DNA of 64,000 nt from Anisus vortex (lineage: Eukaryota; Mollusca; Gastropoda; Planorbidae). Below the pieces are notes generated by a model. It was given only the letters and a program-made list of their open reading frames with translations, was not told where the DNA came from and searched no databases. Below are positions 25,651 through 38,620 of the stretch, piece after piece. Location: assembly GCA_949126835.1 (NCBI GenBank), contig OX421496.1:15642844-15706843 (forward strand). Reading direction: 5' to 3'. Both the position numbers and the translations under genes were made by a program. Every line of letters starts with the position of its first letter. Positions within the stretch are counted from its first letter, which is position 1.

Positions 25651-27875
25651 TCACGTAATAAAAAAAAAAGTATAGTATTTTAGTGAGACTAACATAAGAG
25701 TTTTTAAAAGTAGACCCATGAAATGTAAAAAAAAGAATGGAAATGGTGACAGGGGAAGTAATAGAAGAAATTCATTTGCTTCAATTTTTCATACAAGTAA
25801 TGTACATTGAGTTTACAATGCAATCCAAATTTCGCTTTAAGTTATAATATTCAAATAATCTTGTATATTTCCATTCCCCATATATTCAGAATTAACAAAA
25901 AAATTGTCTTTAAAGTCAATAATTTTCTTGTTATTTATTATAAATTATTATCTAGGCCCTACTGTCCTAAGATACATTCATTTCTGAATATGAAATTATT
26001 ATTATTAATTTAAATTAATTTCTTGGATTGGTAAACCAATGGTAAAAATATAACTTTACTTTTTCCTCTCCAAATTATTAATAGCTGCAAAGCACTGACA
26101 TATATTATTACCGGGTATATTGATTAGTTATTTTTGTAGTAATTTATTAAATTTACTTCCTGCCATGGAATAGCTTAGTTTTCCAAGCATTCTTTTTTTT
26201 TTAATTAAACAATGAATGTAATATACTATATAGATTATAAAAGTGTTTAAAAGACATGTATTTATTTGTTTAAATTGTTCCATTTTAGAAATCCCTTTTA
26301 ATTTTCCATTAACTTTCTAAATACAGATTCAGATAAGTGATTTTGTGAAATAATATTGCCTAATAGGAATAGGTAATTTAATGATGAGACAAAGCAAGCC
26401 CATTTTTAATTTGTTCCAATTGGCACTCAAATTTACACTCATTGGTGTGTTGCTTACAGATTATTTAGATGTGTATATGCAACACCATTGTATAGTGTAT
26501 CAACAGGCAGGTTTGAAATGATTTAAATCAATTGATCGGATAAATAAAAATCATGACTTAAATTTCAAATGATGGTTTCATATCAATTATAAAATATTTT
26601 TTTTGTTTCAATTGAAATTGTATAAATATTTTCATTAAACTATTTTACAAGCTTCCTTGTTTTAAAAAAAAAAAGATAAATTATACACTTTCTGTTCAAT
26701 TCAGCCAATATATAAACTTACCGGCAATAGTGCACTTCTGATTATTAAAATATATAAAAATGTCAATTTGTATAGTTGTAAATTTAAATACTCACATTTA
26801 CAAAAATCAAATGTATAAATTATAAACTGAAAAATCTTGAGTTAGAAAAAAAAATTCAAATAGTGACTGATGTTGGTAGAAAAAGTGAAGTAATTGGGAC
26901 ACACTTTTAAGATTCAGTCACTTGAATAAGCCATGACAGAATTTCTGATAATAGCTGTAATATTTAGGCAGGAGTTACAGATTTTAAAATAAAATCTTTC
27001 ATTGATTAGTCTTGTTTAAAACCTTTTTAAAAAAAAAAATAAAACATTTGCTTATAATAAATGTATTATAATAATTTGGCTTAAATGATTTTAATCTGAT
27101 TTAAATAATAAGAATCTGAAACTATTAGATCTATTTATCAACATTAATGTAGACCTACTATAACTTTTAAATCTTTAATATACATGAAAACAAAATAGAT
27201 CAAAGAAAAATAAGTTTAAGAAAATGTTGAGGTCAAGGTCATATAACATTGAGAAATCATCATACTTTTATCTAATATTTGACTGTAGGGATGTGACCAG
27301 ACTTTGGGAAACAAAAGAACATTTTAAAATAAGTTTACTATTCACGCAACCTGGTGATACATATATTTCTATAGAAAATATTCATCTGGCTATACCTACA
27401 CTATAGAATTGCTTTTACAACATGTTTCTACATACTTTTATTTTGGAACCCTGGAGTGTTTTATAAAGTTTCCTGAGACTATTAGGGATCTCATTGATTA
27501 TTTTATTATGTTGTCTAAATTTAATCAGAAAAATATAAATATAAACAAAAACTAGACTTGACCTGACCTATACAAAATTTAGTGGCGCTATAAAGTAGTA
27601 AACTAATGACATCACGCCCACTCAAAACATTAAATATCATAGCATTTGTTTTTACTATAGCCTAATAAAAAAGTGCAGATGTTTTTTTCTTTTTTTTCTA
27701 AATTTTACTATACCCAAAATACCAATAACACTTTAATAATTTACCTTATTTTTTTAATAATTTATCTTAACTATCAACTATTTTACTTAACTTTTACCTT
27801 AATTAATTTACAAGTGATTGGTATTAAAGGTAAACCTTTAGCCTGTAGGGTCAGTTCAAAACATACAGCAACTAC

Positions 27876-28050
27876 CAGTGCTCTCACATATGGGGGGGGG
27901 GGGGGCATAGGAGACATTTGCCCGAGGGCGACACTTCTAGTGGCAGCAAATACAGTCTAAATAAAGCACTAAACAAAGCAGTTACAATATGCAAGGACGC
28001 GTTGCTGAAACTTTTGCCCTGGGGCGCTCCATAGGATTGTATGGGCTCTG
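27876..28050. mobile_element. TIR MITE, 175 bp
   Basis: Ends cagtgctctcac and atgggctctg, with the exact 8-bp duplication gcaactac (27868..27875, 28051..28058). Contains a 14-G run and gggcgacacttctagtgg. A related copy lies at about 57619..57764 and part of one at 40825..40885. Confidence 0.8.
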
Positions 28051-28735
28051 GCAACTACCAGTCAAAAATTAACTTCTAAAATTCTAATAATATTTTTTGT
28101 TATATATTTAGCTTTGTGATAAGTATCACTGTTTAGTTCTAACAGAATATTGAGGAAGGCAGATGTCAATAAAAGGTTGGCTTTTTTAAACACATCATTG
28201 TACATTTGTTTTCTTTTCAATATAATTGAAAAAAATTGTGGTCTGCAAACAAAACTAAACTAAATGTCTCTTATTTATTATATTATAATAATTTATGGTG
28301 GGAAAAAAAAGGTCTTAGAACAGAAAAATAGGTTACTGTAAAAAAAATGGAATAGTCACATCCCAGAATCTTTTAGAAACATTAAACAGTACTAAGATAT
28401 TTCATAATTATCTACAAGCAGACATGGGATAATGATTTTTGAGAATTTCTATTAAAAGCTTACAGTGACAATACATTTTATCAGGCAATTTACAAAACCT
28501 GTTTTTGTTTAAATAGAACTGTAGTAAAAATTGAAGAATTTAAAAATTGGGCTAAACAGGGTTAAAATAGCTAAATAATATAGTATTAAGCTCAAATGGT
28601 TGATGTTCTTTCAAAACTCAAAATATCATAATAATCTGGTACGGTAACTACTAATAAAAAATGACATTGAGGCTGACAGAGAGAAATAATGTTTTACATG
28701 CATTAAACAAAAAATGAAATAAAACAAGTACTCAC

Positions 28736-29111
28736 TTTGGCACCTAAGACACTGTTTGTATAATCCCCATATGAAGTCTCCACAGTAATCACACCATGTT
28801 GGGTTTGTAAGATGACAGGGAACAAAATTGTGACCAAGCCCCCTCTGCTGGATATGGGACATTTCTATGTGCTCGCTGGTCCACACTTGCTCCGGCAGCT
28901 CCTCATACATGCTGCGTCTCTTTAGAGGAGCTGCGATGCCCTGTATCACATCCTGCACTTTCTCCCACTTTCTCCGCATCACACCCAGAATGCTGCTCTC
29001 ACCACTGCTACCGTCATTTCCAGCAATGGCACTGCCCACGGTATTAGCAGTTGCCATAATAGCTGCGCTTATTTGTCGGAAGGCTAAATCCTGTACATAC
29101 TCGCTGGCCAT
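28736..29111 (-). CDS. RASSF-like gene, first recognised coding exon with first half of C1 domain
   Basis: The ATG at 29111 opens 125 codons plus one base, ending at a consensus donor (gtgagt from 28735). Residues 1-90 have no domain I recognise. Residues 94-125 carry the start of a C1 domain, GHNFVPC then PTWCDYCGDFIWG and QCLRC. The W-C-D-x-C-G-D-F-I-W-G core resembles the C1 domain of RASSF1/RASSF5 (NORE1) more than the diacylglycerol-binding C1 of PKC. These proteins are Ras-family effectors and scaffolds that, through a C-terminal SARAH domain, bind MST/Hippo kinases. The rest of the C1 domain is in the exon at 1..163, across an intron of about 28.6 kb. The ATG is the first in the open frame; an upstream non-coding exon is possible but not seen. 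Another C1-containing family cannot be fully excluded. Confidence 0.75.
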
Positions 29112-29737
29112 TAACCAGTCAACATTTCTTTTTCTTTGTTTAATGTTTTCAGTGCTTAGATTTCAGCTTATGGTCTACATTACATATATCATCTAATTGC
29201 AAAAGCAATACTAAGTTATTCTTCTAATTAAAATTGTGGTTTTCTTCTCTTCATTAAAACAAAGCTGTACAATAACTTTGAGTAGTTCCAGAGCTGAAAT
29301 ATTTAAAATAAAATAAAAAAATTAATAATAATACACAGGCAACAAACAATAATTACCCTAATTATGACATAATCTTAATTAAATTAGTTTTTTTTATTAA
29401 TTGATTTTCCATCACCAGTATTTCTTATAAATGCGTTATAACTCTTGAAGATCTATATGTAGAACATTTGATGGATAGAATATAAAATAAATTATCTCTA
29501 TTGTAGCTCTAACATCAATGAGAACGAAAATCGTTGAGAACCTCTTGGTGTTGCTAATGTGTCATAAATTATAACAGTAATTAAATGGCATATATAGACT
29601 CTTCTACCATGATATGTGCAAGTCACAGATCTGTACATACAGATTATAAATAAGACATTGCATGGATAACTTACTTATTTAAATCAAAATAACAAAGTTG
29701 AAAGTGTTCTCTCATTGTGGCAATGCTAAATCTAAAT

Positions 29738-29875
29738 CAGTGGTTACCAGTATGTGGTATGCAGGGGACTGGTATTGGTGGACAACAAAGTAATTTATGG
29801 ATGGATGGATGGGCCAAGAACAAAAGGGACTTGTCAAGAGTCTACTGAGAGAGAAAAAGAGGTTGAGAGCCACTG
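29738..29875. mobile_element. hAT-like MITE, 138 bp
   Basis: Ends cagtggttaccag and ttgagagccactg, flanked by atctaaat and gtctaaat (7 of 8 identical). It contains a short ggatg tandem run. Confidence 0.75.
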
Positions 29876-30204
29876 GTCTAAATTATAATACATGTATAAA
29901 AATATAGCGTTTAATAGCCTCTTTTTAATAAACCTAATTGGTTTCAATTTTGTTTTTAAATTAGTTGTTTTTTTAATAATCCTTTTACTATAAGACTTTA
30001 AAACGTATAGGTCCACATATGTTTACTAATGAACTCATCAACAATACAAATAAAGTATCTCTTTCAGTCTCTTTCTATGGAAGCGAGTGAAGAGACATGA
30101 AATGAGGTTCTGCAGCAATGACTACTTGGGGATTGTGTGAGCAGCACAATGCCCAGCAGCCTTTACTTTCTCCCAGCTAATGTAAGGTAGCCTATCCATC
30201 AGTG

Positions 30205-30341
30205 GGGCACAGTTGTCGAGCGACAGCGCCTTTGACTGGCGATCCAAAGGTCCCTAGTATGCCGTGGCCACAGAAACTGGGGAACGCTGCTTCACCAGCC
30301 CTATGATCACTTTGGTCAGAAGGGTACTTTACTTTTTTTTA
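30205..30341 (+). mobile_element. Second SINE family, short copy
   Basis: Flanked by a perfect 13-bp target duplication ctatccatcagtg (30192..30204, 30342..30354). It has a tRNA-like head (cgagcgacagcgcctttgactgg) and a 3' body with gccgtggccacagaaact and a T-rich end. The same body occurs at 62679..62929 and 59262..59490. Confidence 0.85.
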
Positions 30342-33300
30342 CTATCCATCAGTGCTTAGCTGACACGGGGATACCTTTAATTGACCAGGGAAAGAAAAGC
30401 ATTTCTTTTACACCAAGACCTTCAAAATCTCAAGACGAGCCAACGACATGCAACTGGACTAATGAAAAATGTAGACCTACATTTTGTAGTAGGCCTAACA
30501 TCACTTATAAAATGCATTTATTATAATAATCCAATGTCCAATGTTTTTATTTTCAATATATAATATAGAAATATAGGCCTATCAGTTGTCAAGTAATACA
30601 ATTATACCATAGAAATTAGAAACGTCAAGAATATATAGGCTATGTGGTCCATTGTAGTCCTGGTTAATATATATATAATATGGCAACTACTATCATTTAT
30701 CAAACAGTAATATTTGTTTTAATATTTGTTGTGACTGGGGCTATACAGTATATCCTATACTCTATATTATAGGCATAGGCCGCCTCCGCCTACATTTAAA
30801 TAGTGGATAGTCACAATCATAGTGAGAAAAAGAAACATGCCTATCTAATTCAAGTTCAAGTCTCATCATAAATAAAATTATAAAACTGATAAATGGAAAT
30901 GTGGGGGCAGTTCTTATCAGGCGAGATTAGAGGAAAGATATGACCATTCGGGACAGTGTTGACAATTACTAAATGAAGTATTCTGTGCTGAACCCGCCTT
31001 TGTTATCGCTCGTTTAAAAATGAGCATCTATGTCTATGTTAGTCATTCTTTGTACCCTCGCCAAACTCTCATCACTTCCGCTCGGCCAGCACGGCAACGG
31101 CCAACAAAACGGCTGAACATAAGCCCAGTTGTCCAAGATACTGACACATTTTTAGTTATTATTATATATACCATAATAAAGGTAATAATTCCTTAAACAC
31201 CGATCCAGGAAACGTTTGAAAATTACCTGACAGATCCAGAAATAAAAAACGTCAACAAATTATTCTCGTAACTTTCCACCATGACAGTTTCGCATTTACA
31301 TGCTAGACATTGAAGAGCTCCATAATTGCATTTTTATTTCGAAAAAAAAAAGGCCGGGGAAATTTAAATTTGTCTCTTCTCAATCTATATATTATATTAA
31401 TGATATTGGTAAATGTTTTAATGATAAATAATGTGTGGTGGGTCTTGCGTATATTTTGCTTTACCCGTATGAAGACTTGGGAGAAAACTGCACTATACTA
31501 GATCTATAACTTTACTCTATACTATAAGTAAAAGCACACATATTCATATGTGACATATGACATCTAGATCTAATCTAGATTATTCTATGTCAAATTATTC
31601 CAACCATTAGCATAAAATGTTCGAACATTTAAGACATGTTCAAATGTTTTTGAATGGTTATTGTTTCTATCTAGATCTATTAATATTCTAAATCAATAGG
31701 AATTTCGAAATACGAGGTGGTATTGGAATTATTAGCGTCACTTTTTGGCGCCAATATTTAGGGAGACGACCAGGAGGCTGCATATGACTCAATATGAGCC
31801 TAAAGTAGCCTAAGGGACGAAAGCCAGATAATACCAACAGTAGAGTGAACACATATTTGTATACCATTCATTAATTTAATTTCTATATCGGTACAACGTA
31901 AAAGGTTGTGCCCCCTGATCACTCCTATTATTAATTTTCCGTTTTTTTTCCCCCACAAATTATTTGTTCTGACCAAAAATTAGTCGCGGGCCTACTGCAC
32001 AGTTTGTGTAAGTGGAATGATTTAATTGATTAATTAATGCATAACGATAATAATATAGGTCTAAATATTAGGGCCCCGCTGATACTGAAATAATTATTTT
32101 TTTCGAGATGGGGTCCTTTAAAATTAAAACTGCAGCGCCACTCAGGCGTGTATATTCCAACAACTAAAAAAGTGTTGCACTGACCATTTTCGTTCTATTT
32201 AAATTATAACAAATAATAAGTTATTGATATTAAATTATCTATCGAAATTGAGCACATCAGTAGACACCATAATAATTTCATTTATGTTGTTTGTCCGCAA
32301 CAAATTAGTTATTTTCTTGTAATTGTTAATGTTTGATGGAGATGTCACTAAATTCATTGTTAATTCCTCTATTATAATAATAGCATAGCATTTTTATTTA
32401 TTATATTATTTAAATTATATAGCATTATATTTAGTATTTACAGGTGAAAGTGGAGCTTAACTAAAAAAATACCAGTACAAGTGTAAAGATGATTAAATTT
32501 AAATGGGTTAGTGTTAGTGTTATTAACAGTATAGATTCCTTTGTAATAAATTGTAATTTGTATTAGTATTAGCATGTGTAGAATTTATATGACTAATTAT
32601 GACCATTGCTCATAGTTCATGATTAAATTAGGTTATGTTAATACCATTTTGTAAACAAATTTACCCTTACCATTTTATCCAGTGTAGACCTACTACTACT
32701 ACCAACTAGCAATGCTAGAATTGTTTTAATTACGTAATGAATATTATTGTACCAGTAACTATAAATTGTTTTTCAGGTTATCCATTACAGTTACAGCAGG
32801 ATTCTTCTTTGTTAACTGGCTTTAAAAAATGTACAGGTACCATAATGCAGTCTAAGTCTAATTGCTTTTTATTCAATTAATAAATCTTGTATATTAAAAT
32901 ATTTGTATTTTCAAAAGGGTACCCGGTACAACGTACAATTACATTGAATCATAATATAAAAATAATTCTTAAAATATGCCATGTAAGTTGTAAGGTAAAT
33001 ATTTAAAATATATGAATATGAAACAATACCAAGTCATCAAACTAAACATGAAATACAATACAGTTGATACAGGAGAAAATAAAGTTAAAATCTCAAGGTA
33101 CTTTAATTTTTATTACAACACATTTTCATAGACATTGAATTATTAACAGTGATGAGAAAAAAAAAATGTACACTGAACATGAGATTACACAGATGGACAC
33201 AAAAAGTGACTGAACCAAGGATTTTGTTCATTTTATCTATACTACACAAAATACAATGCCAACTGTCAACATGTACGTATGTTTTAATTTGCTAACTAAA

Positions 33301-34194
33301 TACCAAGAATCGTGTATGTGTGTGCAACACCAGGACACAAATGCTACAGTAAATAGATGAAATACAATGTGGGTCATGCTCAAAAGGTAAAAGTTCTCCA
33401 GTGGATGAAATGAGACAATGACATAGAACACACAAGATGGTTTAGAACAATAAAAAAAATGTATATTTTATCACCCATTCTCATTCATTCATTAGTCGCT
33501 TTAAAAAAATGGCAAATACACACCCCTTACCTACAAAACAAAAAAAAATATAAAATGAAAAAAAAAAGTTTTTTTTAGAAGCGAGACAAAATTCATTTTA
33601 ACTGGAAAAATTTATTGTAAAAATAAAAATCATTTTTTATTAAATTAAGACAGAATTTGAGTGTAAAAGTGAAGGGGTGGCTTTCAAAGTTAAAAATTTA
33701 ACAAAAAGATGCTATAAAACTTAGTGTTTTGCAGACCACAATGAAACTAGCACGCTTTACTGGATTGCCTGGCTATAATTTAGTACTTAGCAAGTAGTTC
33801 CATGTCTAAACAGGGAAGCCTTACTATGTGAAGGCTTATGATTTTATATCCCTGAGAATAAAATTGGGAGACTGCCTTACCATAGCTGTACAGGGCCAGT
33901 CCATTTGAATTAAAGATTGCAGATGACAAAAGATAATGTACACAAAAAATACACCACTTGTCCCAAACAACCTTTACAAATGTCTATCAGGCTATGCTAA
34001 AACAGAAAGTAACTTTTTTAAAGTGTATAGGTCAAACTTCTAAATGCAAAAGTCAGATCTTTCTACACACAATTTTGATAATAGATTCTTTCAAACTGAG
34101 GAAAATCTCCACCTGTTATGTAATAGAAATGTAAATATAGCATGTGAGTGTTAAAAAATTATATATATACACAAACTGATCAGTCACTAGTAAT

Positions 34195-36786
34195 TTATTC
34201 ATCATCATCTTCATCATCATCATCGTCCTCCTCATCCTCTTCATCATCATCAACTTCCTCTTCTACAACTTTGGCTTTCTTTGCTGCAGGACCAGCAGTT
34301 GACCCACCAGTCTGTACAGAATAATGAGCAATTGTATTTTTATAAAGAATTTTTTACTAACACTAAAATCATTTTAAAATCCACAAACTAATTTGAAACA
34401 ATGCATGAAATATCTCAATATCTGGAAATGTCAGTCAGGCAGGACTTCAGTTTTTCAACTTTAAAAATATAAAAGTTTTTTATACAATGTCTATTTTACT
34501 TTATTTTAGCAAAATTCACACAAAGTTGAAAAATTACATTTTCTTTTACAACCAGTATAGTACACTGTACAAGTTACGAAATTTAATTGAAAGATTCTTT
34601 AAATTAGTTTAAATCTTTACCTTTCTATATTCTGTCATTGCTGATTCATATTTCTTTGATTCTTCAAGAGCCTTTTTCTCATATGGTTTCTTGTCTTCAT
34701 TACTTAGTGACCTCCACTCTTCACCAGCTAATAAAGAATATTTGTAGACATTGCATTATTATAGGAATGATTATTCTTAAGTTACACAATAAAAACTATA
34801 AATTGTTTTTTAAAAAGTTGACAAGCGATAAATTTGGCTTTACCCATTTTCAAAAGCTCCTTGTGTTCAACACCCTTGTTTGCCATTCTAATTCTATAGT
34901 CTGCCAAAAACAAGAAATAAGCAGTTGGGGGTCTTTTAGGTTTGTTAGGATCCACAGTTTTCCCCTTGTATGCAGCCATCTGTAAAAGTGATTGAAAAAA
35001 AAATAATGTAATGCTTTCACTTATCAAATACTGGATTGGCAATGGGGTAAAAAAAAATATGCATAGATTTTTTTTCTTTTTCAGAAAATAATCTTTCACA
35101 CAGTTGTCTCCATTTTGCAAAATGTACTAACTTTTCCAAATTAAAAAAAATCAAGACATTGTCCAAACTGGTAAGCACCCCGACATATATTTTAAAGAAG
35201 ACAAACCTCCGTCTCATATCGCCTTTTGTCATCAGCTGCTGCTGCTTCAAATGGCTTCTTCTTTTCTGAAGTCAAGGCCTTCCATTTTTCTGATGCTTCT
35301 TTGGTAAACTCTGCAATCTGTTGTGATAAAAAAAAGCAATTAAAGAAATGCTCACAGTAAACGTACAATAATAAAGAATAGCGTGCATGTACAGGCATTT
35401 TGAAACTGTCTATATATTTGTGTATCAAACAAAATATACCTTTGTGGGGGCCTTTCCTGCTTTGGCAGCTTCCTTACGGCAACTTGCCAAAAAGAAAAAA
35501 TATGCAGATGTTGCACGTTTAGGCTTGTTCACATCCTTAACCTTCTTTTTGCTGTTTTTTCCAAGGGAACCTTTAGGACGACCTATATAAAGAATAAATA
35601 TATATAATTTAAACAAGGAAGACTTAGTAAAAAGAACACATTAAAGGAAAAGGCCTATCTTGATAAAGCCTAATAGTCTAGATGAGCGTCATCAAAAATT
35701 TGAATTAGTGACTTTACAAACCAGCTTGTTTAAATATTCTGACATTTAGACAACTGAATGTGTCGGACTAAGTTATAGTTGTGTAGTTTTGCTAACACTT
35801 GACATTTGTTATTCTTCATCTACTGCCTACAATGTCATCTGATCTTGATTTAGTTTGGAAACTGAAGCAATCACTATTTTAATAATAGACTAACAGCACA
35901 AATAGTATGGGCAAAGGCTGTCAAGATAAAATTCCAAATTTTCTAACATTTGAAAATAGTTTAAATAGTCCATTTCATCTAGGCTAAGTCCTTAGTTAGG
36001 CTCTACTCATCATTACTAATGATTATGCACATTTAATACAAATTTGTATTAATCAATTATAAAAAAAGAAATTTGTATTACAATTATTTTTAATGAAATA
36101 TTGTCAATGATGACAATGGTAGTATTGCACATTATTACTATTAAACATGATGTGAGCAATAAAATGGCAATTTATAGGTGGGAACAAGAATTTCGCGCTA
36201 TTATCTGGACCCGGGACATTTCTTTTAGCTAGCAGCTCACGACTAATATTTTTAAAGCTTATATCTATTTAAATTAAAATATATATCCGTTTTAAAGTAA
36301 TTTAAAAAGAGCGCCCTCTTTTCCAGACCCGCGCCCCAAATCTAAAGTCTGAAAAATTATTGTCGACCGACCTTGGAACAAAGAAAATCTATTTTCAAAC
36401 CAATCTTTATGTCCTCGATAAATCAAGAAATTGCGTCTTTTAAATGCTTATTGTGCTTTTCAAATACTTTCAATTATTTTTTTCTCTTTTTTTTTCAAGT
36501 AATAATAATGATTTCATAATGGTCTATCAAAGGAGTAAAATACAGAGAATATATAGGCCCACTATATTTCTCTTGTTGGAAGCGCGCCGAACCGCAAACC
36601 AAGATGGCTAAAGAGAAAGAAGCCGGTGGTCCACATTCGTCGACAAAGTGTGACACAAATACATATATTTTCAAGTTCCGCAATTGTATGCACTTACAAC
36701 AATCATTTATCTACCGATTTAAACGAATCCCAACATTTTAAAACATTATTACAATTTATAAAATTAATAATAAAACACTTACCCAT
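34195..36786 (-). CDS. HMGB: HMGB high-mobility-group box protein (complete, six exons)
   Basis: Six exons on the minus strand: 36783..36786, 35440..35582, 35207..35317, 34844..34979, 34621..34727 and 34195..34311. All junctions are GT-AG and the phases agree (1,0,0,1,0), giving 205 residues, close to the usual HMGB length. Box A spans about residues 20-90 (NKPKRATSAYFFFL near its start) and box B about 97-165 (NKPKRPPTAYFLFLADYR). A basic linker (KKAKVV, 178-183) precedes an uninterrupted acidic tail (184-205). HMGB proteins are nuclear DNA-bending chromatin proteins that bind the minor groove without strict sequence preference and can act as extracellular alarmins in some animals. The first coding exon carries only ATGG before its donor, so nearly all coding lies downstream of intron 1. 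The 3' UTR probably occupies part of 33100..34194; several AATAAA signals are present and none can be chosen. Confidence 0.93.
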
Positions 36787-36960
36787 CGTTAGAGTATTCT
36801 GTATATGGATAGAGAAGACCGAGTAAAGAGACGCTTCAGCACAGAGAGACGCTATGACGTTCAACCAACTACAAGCTTCAGTAATGAATAAACTATTCAC
36901 GTGAACTATACACAAAGAGCCCGTATGCGCGTTCCCGCCTCGTTTAATAGCTTAGGGGAT
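36787..36960 (-). promoter_or_regulatory. HMGB 5' UTR and promoter-proximal region
   Basis: Upstream of the HMGB start codon the minus strand is locally richer in CpG than the intergenic DNA around it. It contains a perfect CACGTG E-box at 36898..36903, about 110 bp upstream of the ATG. The start site is not marked by a TATA box. Function is inferred from position only. Confidence 0.35.
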
Positions 36961-37836
36961 GCAATCCACATAATGTTTTTAATGTCAAGGAATTAAAAGT
37001 TACTTCCCATAAATTATTGCTTTTTTTGTTCGTCAAGAATTTAAATCAAGTAAAAAACTTTTATTTTAAATTAAAAAAAAAATTGTTATTTTTTATTTAC
37101 TGTTCTTTTGTTTATCTTTCCATTCTTTTGTTCTTTTGTCCTGGATTTGAAAAACCCGAATCAATAAAGATCTATAAACTATTTTTTGATAGGACTAGGG
37201 CCTAGATCTATATCGAATAAAAAAAATTACAAACCGCAGTAGTATTAGCAGCCTACGGCCTATGTGATAAGTCTAAGTGATTTTAAAGTGATACGTCTAA
37301 ATAGTTTGTAGGCTAATAACTTGTCAATTTTCTTAAATTTGAAAACATAGATCTATAGATTTACCTGATAGAGAACCTTATAATGTAGGCTATCCATTAT
37401 ATTAGGCTATGTAGGCCTATTTATACAAACGGTTTAGTTCGTGTTGATTATAGCCCTACACAAAATGGAAAACTAAACTAATTGAACATGGATGTGATCA
37501 TTTTAGATAAATATGATAATGCCATCAAATGCGGTGTTAGGTCTTTTGCCGGTTTAGTGGGGACTATAGTGGGGGGGGGGGGGGGGGGTCAACTTTGGTA
37601 GCACGCTTGCGTCATTGCACAGAGATTTTATGCAAGCAGAGCTATCCATGATATATTCACCGGGTAGGCTATATGGAATTATCGGGTAGCCGAGCAACAC
37701 GTATTGTTCAGGAAACCGGAACCCGGTTCTAATAAGGTTTCAAAAGCCAAATCTGGTGAGATTTAAATTTCAACCTAAGCTTACTTTTTATCCTAGCATA
37801 GGCCCTTATATATATGTCACAGAAGCTCCTTATATA

Positions 37837-38210
37837 AATAAGATTATTGCGTCCTACGCTCATCCATGGTCTAAGCTTAGTCTTGCATTTTGATTATTGT
37901 TTTAAATGATGTTTAGTTACTGGTTTTTCTCATTTGTTCAGGCAACCCATTTCATGCCAGGATGCCACTCGAGAAGAAAGAGTTCTTATATGCATTTGTT
38001 CTTGTAGCCTATATATGTGGATAAGAAAAGTGTTTTTTTCTCTAATGTCCTATTGTTTAGGCCTAGATCTATGTACTAGATTGTTAATTGTGTTTCTAAA
38101 ATTCTAATTTAGAATTTAATGCCTTTACTCATCGCTCTTTGTCCTCTAGTGTTTCTAGGTTTAGTGATTTAACTTTTGGTGATACGCGTCAGTTGTGAAT
38201 ATTCGCTAGT
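37837..38210 (-). mobile_element. LINE 3' fragment (same family)
   Basis: Minus-strand remnant matching the last coding part and 3' UTR of the LINE at 53088. It includes the hairpin region and gcgtcctacgctcatcc. It is diverged and broken by stops. Confidence 0.8.
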
Positions 38211-38224
38211 GCTAATAATTATTC

Positions 38225-38620
38225 TTCTTCGTACTCATCATTTTGAGTTTTGTGTGCCGACGAGTTTTGCACCAGTTGGCCCATGGTCTCCGACTTCAGC
38301 CTGCTTTTCTTTCTGGATGTGCTTCCATATTATTTCCAAATTATAGCTATTTCTAGCTAAGGGCCTCATCTGTCCGGGTTTAGAGTTTGAGCGCTCTATG
38401 TTCGCTTTTTGCAGTAATTTCCTTGAATTTATAAGGCATGTTTTGAAGAGTAGGGCCTACCCTTACCACGGGATACCCACCTCACCCTCCATGACACCAA
38501 ACCAGTTGGTCGGAGGCTACTTAATTCAGTATTGACGGCTAACCCTTAGACTATATCTAAAGGCCATTCCCCTATCCGCCACCTGGGGACGCGCTCGGTA
38601 GGAGATGATAGCTCCCTCAA
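38225..38620. repeat. Dispersed repeat, copy 1
   Basis: Shares long blocks with 44279..44611, including cttcttcgtactca, tgtccgggtttagagtt, ctatgtt(c/t)(g/a)ctttttgcagtaa and gggacgcgct, ending in ggagatgatagctccc. No coding frame or terminal repeats are recognised; class unknown. Confidence 0.6.

Larger units (their letters stand above)
18772..28735. other. RASSF-like intron (5' part)
   Basis: Apart from the listed TIR elements and SINE, no coding sequence is seen. 21722..23983 and 24204..25477 are unique AT-rich sequence with short TA runs (21975..21995, 23168..23182). 25651..27875 is also empty of recognisable features. Confidence 0.65.
29112..34194. other. Intergenic region between RASSF-like and HMGB genes
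   Basis: Contains two small mobile elements (29738, 30205). Both genes are on the minus strand, so this holds the RASSF-like promoter and the HMGB 3' UTR. Around 31060..31110 the sequence is locally GC-richer (cttccgctcggccagcacgg) and could be an upstream non-coding exon or promoter; this is not provable here. Confidence 0.5.

Noticed and set aside
36604..36651. Short plus-strand frame starting MAKEKEAGG in a CpG-richer patch
   Set aside because: Stops after 15 codons with no convincing donor. It lies inside HMGB intron 1. It could be a divergent first exon but nothing downstream supports it.
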